Assembly (NCBI GenBank): GCA_002085265.1 | Contig: NATI01000032.1 | Coordinates: 1-8,564 of the forward strand | Direction of reading: 5' to 3' | Length of the DNA: 8,564 nt | Source of the DNA: Candidatus Omnitrophica bacterium 4484_49 | GTDB taxonomy: Bacteria > Omnitrophota > Gorgyraeia > Kaelpiales > Kaelpiaceae | Shown here: one piece after another, positions 7,348-8,564 of the stretch | Position numbering within the stretch: the stretch's first letter is position 1 | Layout: the number at the start of each line of letters is the position of its first letter | The notes under the pieces: generated by a model | Told to the model about the DNA's origin: nothing | The model's database searches: none | What the model saw: only the letters and a program-made list of their open reading frames with translations | Translations under genes and position numbers: made by a program

Positions 7348-7874
7348 TTACCACTTATCTTTATAATAGCTCTCCAATAATTGCTCTGCTTGTTCCAAGT
7401 CACCTTCTACCTTCTTAAGAAATAGGCAAATTTTTCTCTGACATATTCATATCCCAGCCAATCTCTTAAAGTCACATCTTCCCGAAACCGTCTCAGGAAA
7501 TAAACTTCGGGAAATTCATCTTTCTCTTCTCTAGAAGCACGTTCTGTAACTTCTAAAAGCATATTTAAAAGTAAACGCATCTCTTGAGGAATTTCTCTCA
7601 ACTCCTCTGCCAATGCCTGAAGGTCACTAAGAACTGTATCCAGAGCCTAATCCCTAGCACCTCTTCTCTTCTGTTTCTCCAGAAGATTAACTAACAAACT
7701 TCTTTCCTCATTACTCTCCAAGATGTCTAAACATTGCTGAATCAAAGTTTTAAAGTCAGCCTTTTTATAAGTTTGATGAGAATTTACCTTCTGAGTTTCG
7801 GCTTTTATTCTCCGCGCCTCAGCGGGGTTTAAAGAAATTAAAATTGCCTCCAAAAATAAAATTAGTACTTTGAC
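7348..7874 (-). pseudogene. Broken helical-protein gene: in-frame TAG plus a frameshift
   Basis: Two open stretches, 7647-7853 and 7407-7613, lie in the same minus-strand frame and are separated only by a TAG at 7649-7647. The spacer reads on sensibly (ALDTVLSDLQALAEEL), joining charged helical segments on either side. Neither half has a good start: both would begin with TTG. At the C-terminal end the frame closes with FAYFLRR, while a neighbouring frame carries FLKKVEGDLEQAEQLLESYY and then KDKW to a TAA at 7350-7348. One missing T in the TTTC run near 7420 would join them. Restored, the product would be about 170 residues, mostly helical or coiled-coil, with a hydrophobic N-terminus (VLILFLEAILISL, then NPAEA) that could be a signal peptide. 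The frame is closed upstream by TAG at 7877-7875. No family recognised. A sequencing error could explain one lesion, but hardly both. Confidence 0.55.
7850..7861. repeat. Third copy of the 12-mer CCAAAAATAAAA
   Basis: Identical to the tandem pair at 7304-7327 and in the same orientation. With that pair it nearly brackets the broken minus-strand gene and lies about 13 bases from the 5' end of the truncated plus-strand remnant. On the minus strand it partly overlaps the presumed N-terminal codons. The sequence is A-rich, so chance recurrence is quite possible. Confidence 0.4.
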
Positions 7875-8086
7875 CTATAAAATATATTCACGACATCGGT
7901 CTGGCAGCAGGAGAAGGGGAAGGAGAGGTGAGCATTACCTTTATACTTATTGATCCCGAAACTCAAAAAGAAATTGCTAGTTACACTGAAACTGCAAAAA
8001 TGAAACGGAGTTATAAAAAAAACAAAGTCAGAAGTAGTGGAAATGAAACTGCAGAGGCATTGAGAAAAGGAATTGAGCAATTATAG
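7874..8086 (+). pseudogene. 5'-truncated remnant resembling the C-terminal part of a DUF4410-type protein
   Basis: The plus strand is open from just after a TGA at 7871-7873 to a TAG at 8084-8086 and encodes about 70 residues with no ATG until late. The residues read GLAAGEGEGEVSITFILIDP, then ETQKEIASY, and end NETAEALRKGIEQL. This order (glycine-rich turn, a strand, a DPETxKEI turn, a second strand and a final alanine-rich helix) resembles the end of DUF4410-type exported or lipoprotein domains. The N-terminal part with the signal sequence is missing. After the stop, another frame continues as IIDDILKDKDKILDSLPEP to a TAA at 8152-8154, which may be further frameshifted sequence of the same gene. 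GTG at 7928 after AAGGAG could in principle start a tiny product, but it would lack the first strand. The family match is from memory of patterns and is moderate at best. Confidence 0.45.
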
Positions 8087-8149
8087 ACGATATTCTTAAA
8101 GATAAGGATAAAATTTTAGATTCTCTACCTGAACCCTGCAACTGTCATA

Positions 8150-8193
8150 AATAAAAGATAAGCCCCCTCCTGAGGGTTACTCAGAAGAGGGCT
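8150..8193 (-). terminator. Rho-independent terminator of the last minus-strand gene
   Basis: The arms 8161-8174 and 8180-8193 pair at 12 of 14 positions around a 5-base loop (GGTTA on the plus strand). On the minus strand the hairpin is followed by TATCTTTTATTT, a T-rich tail. On the plus strand it is followed by CTCCAGG, so the direction fits the minus-strand gene whose stop is 51 bases upstream. Stem of about 14 bp with two C-A mismatches. Confidence 0.65.
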
Positions 8194-8244
8194 CTCCAGG
8201 ACACCGGCATCTCGCCTTAAGGGGGATCTTTAAAAGTAATTATT

Positions 8245-8564
8245 TCAATCCCCCCGGTCCGTATTTTCAATGAGGGTGAAATCCTTTATTTCAATTGTAG
8301 GCGTCTTCTTTCCCTTACAACTGAGAGGGGGCTTAACTAAGCCTTTTACGACCAGCTCCCTGCCCAGATAGTCCTTAAGCAACTCTGCCTTGTTGCCGAT
8401 GAGAATTGTAAGATTGCCATCTTCATCCTTAAGAGCATATTCCTCCCAGGGATTCCAGTCGAAATTGGTCATCTTGACCTTCACCAAAGTTCCCTGAACC
8501 TCTATTACATTTGGGCTTTTGTGCATTTCCGCCTCTCCCCAAGGGATACAAACTAGGAAAAGAA
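8245..8564 (-). CDS. Small OB-fold-like, probably exported protein (5' end outside window)
   Basis: From the ATG at 8526 this encodes 93 residues with alternating strands typical of a small five-stranded barrel: VIEVQGTLVKVKM, EEYALKDEDGNLTILIG, a helix around AELLKDYLG, RELVVKGLVK and TPTIEIKDFTLIE. This looks like an OB-fold of the kind that binds nucleic acid, sugars or metals, but I do not recognise the family. The frame stays open upstream to the window edge and reads LFLVCIPWGEAEM, which looks like the end of a signal peptide with a GEA cleavage site. The true start is therefore probably beyond 8564 and the mature protein periplasmic or extracellular. Against this, GGGGAGAGG lies 5 bases before the ATG and could serve as an SD for a cytoplasmic form. 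A terminator follows at 8150-8193. No operon partner is visible. Confidence 0.65.
   Translation of the reverse strand, partial: LFLVCIPWGEAEMHKSPNVIEVQGTLVKVKMTNFDWNPWEEYALKDEDGNLTILIGNKAELLKDYLGRELVVKGLVKPPLSCKGKKTPTIEIKDFTLIENTDRGD

Larger units (their letters stand above)
7252..8244. other. Stretch without an intact gene: decayed genes, small repeats and a terminator
   Basis: Between the stop of the plus-strand gene and the stop of the last minus-strand gene there is no intact reading frame with a family match. From left to right it holds a tandem 12-bp duplication (7304-7327), a broken minus-strand gene (7348-7874), a truncated plus-strand remnant (7874-8086) and a hairpin terminator (8150-8193). 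The two broken genes meet head to head at about 7874. No transposase, integrase or long inverted repeat explains the junction. Confidence 0.6.

Noticed and set aside
7647..7649. TAG read as an amino acid (stop-codon recoding)
   Set aside because: TAG terminates the intact gene at 7251, and the same broken gene also has a frameshift, so decay is simpler.
7862..8080. Minus-strand open frame of 72 codons
   Set aside because: The plus strand of the same stretch gives a more protein-like sequence; the minus translation is Phe/Ser/Cys-rich and lacks recognisable structure.
8161..8254. Possible riboswitch or structured RNA, including an inverted repeat GGGGGAT (8221-8227) / ATCCCCC (8248-8254)
   Set aside because: The region is downstream of a stop codon with no gene under its control, no known riboswitch consensus was recognised, and the 7-bp repeat spans the stop codon with a 20-base loop; only the terminator hairpin is supported.
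1..8564. tRNA or rRNA genes, CRISPR arrays, insertion sequences, phage genes
   Set aside because: No cloverleaf-like blocks, regularly spaced repeats, transposase or integrase motifs were seen in either strand.

Overview
The window looks like bacterial chromosome from an AT-rich organism. Arginine is mostly AGA/AGG, proteins are rich in Lys/Glu/Ile, and intergenic gaps are short. It carries a MutS1 and a MutL with the C-terminal endonuclease motifs, which is the mismatch-repair type of bacteria that lack MutH. TPR-containing membrane glycosyltransferase-like proteins and stand-alone SagB-type nitroreductases are frequent in poorly cultured phyla, but nothing here fixes the lineage.

Left part (1-6060, all minus strand, read right to left): mutS starts at 6060. 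A polytopic membrane protein with C-terminal TPRs follows, its TTG start overlapping the mutS stop. mutL then begins inside the end of that gene. The three overlapping genes look like one translationally coupled unit in which a GT-C/TMTC-like envelope gene sits between the two mismatch-repair genes. After a 36-base gap a SagB-type FMN oxidoreductase starts at 309 and runs off the left edge. It may have its own promoter with almost no leader.

Divergent control region (6061-6267): it contains a candidate mutS promoter, an exact 18-bp palindrome 2 bp upstream of its -35, a 13-bp inverted repeat, and a good candidate promoter with a strong Shine-Dalgarno for the plus-strand gene to the right.

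Right part (6268-8564): an unrecognised, probably exported 327-residue protein (plus strand) has a helix reading EEVTH and a later AINEV, resembling a thermolysin-type metallopeptidase site that has lost its first histidine. Beyond it, 7252-8244 holds no intact gene. It contains a minus-strand helical gene broken by an in-frame TAG and a frameshift. Head to head with that is a plus-strand 5'-truncated remnant resembling the end of DUF4410-type proteins. A hairpin at 8161-8193 has a T-rich tail only on the minus strand and fits as the terminator of the last gene, a small minus-strand OB-fold-like protein. That gene's frame stays open to the right edge and encodes what looks like the end of a signal peptide, so its true start is probably outside the window.

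No RNA genes, CRISPR arrays, complete insertion sequences or integrases were seen. The most unusual points are the envelope gene inside the mutS-mutL unit, the metallopeptidase-like protein with a substituted histidine, and the cluster of decaying genes beside it.
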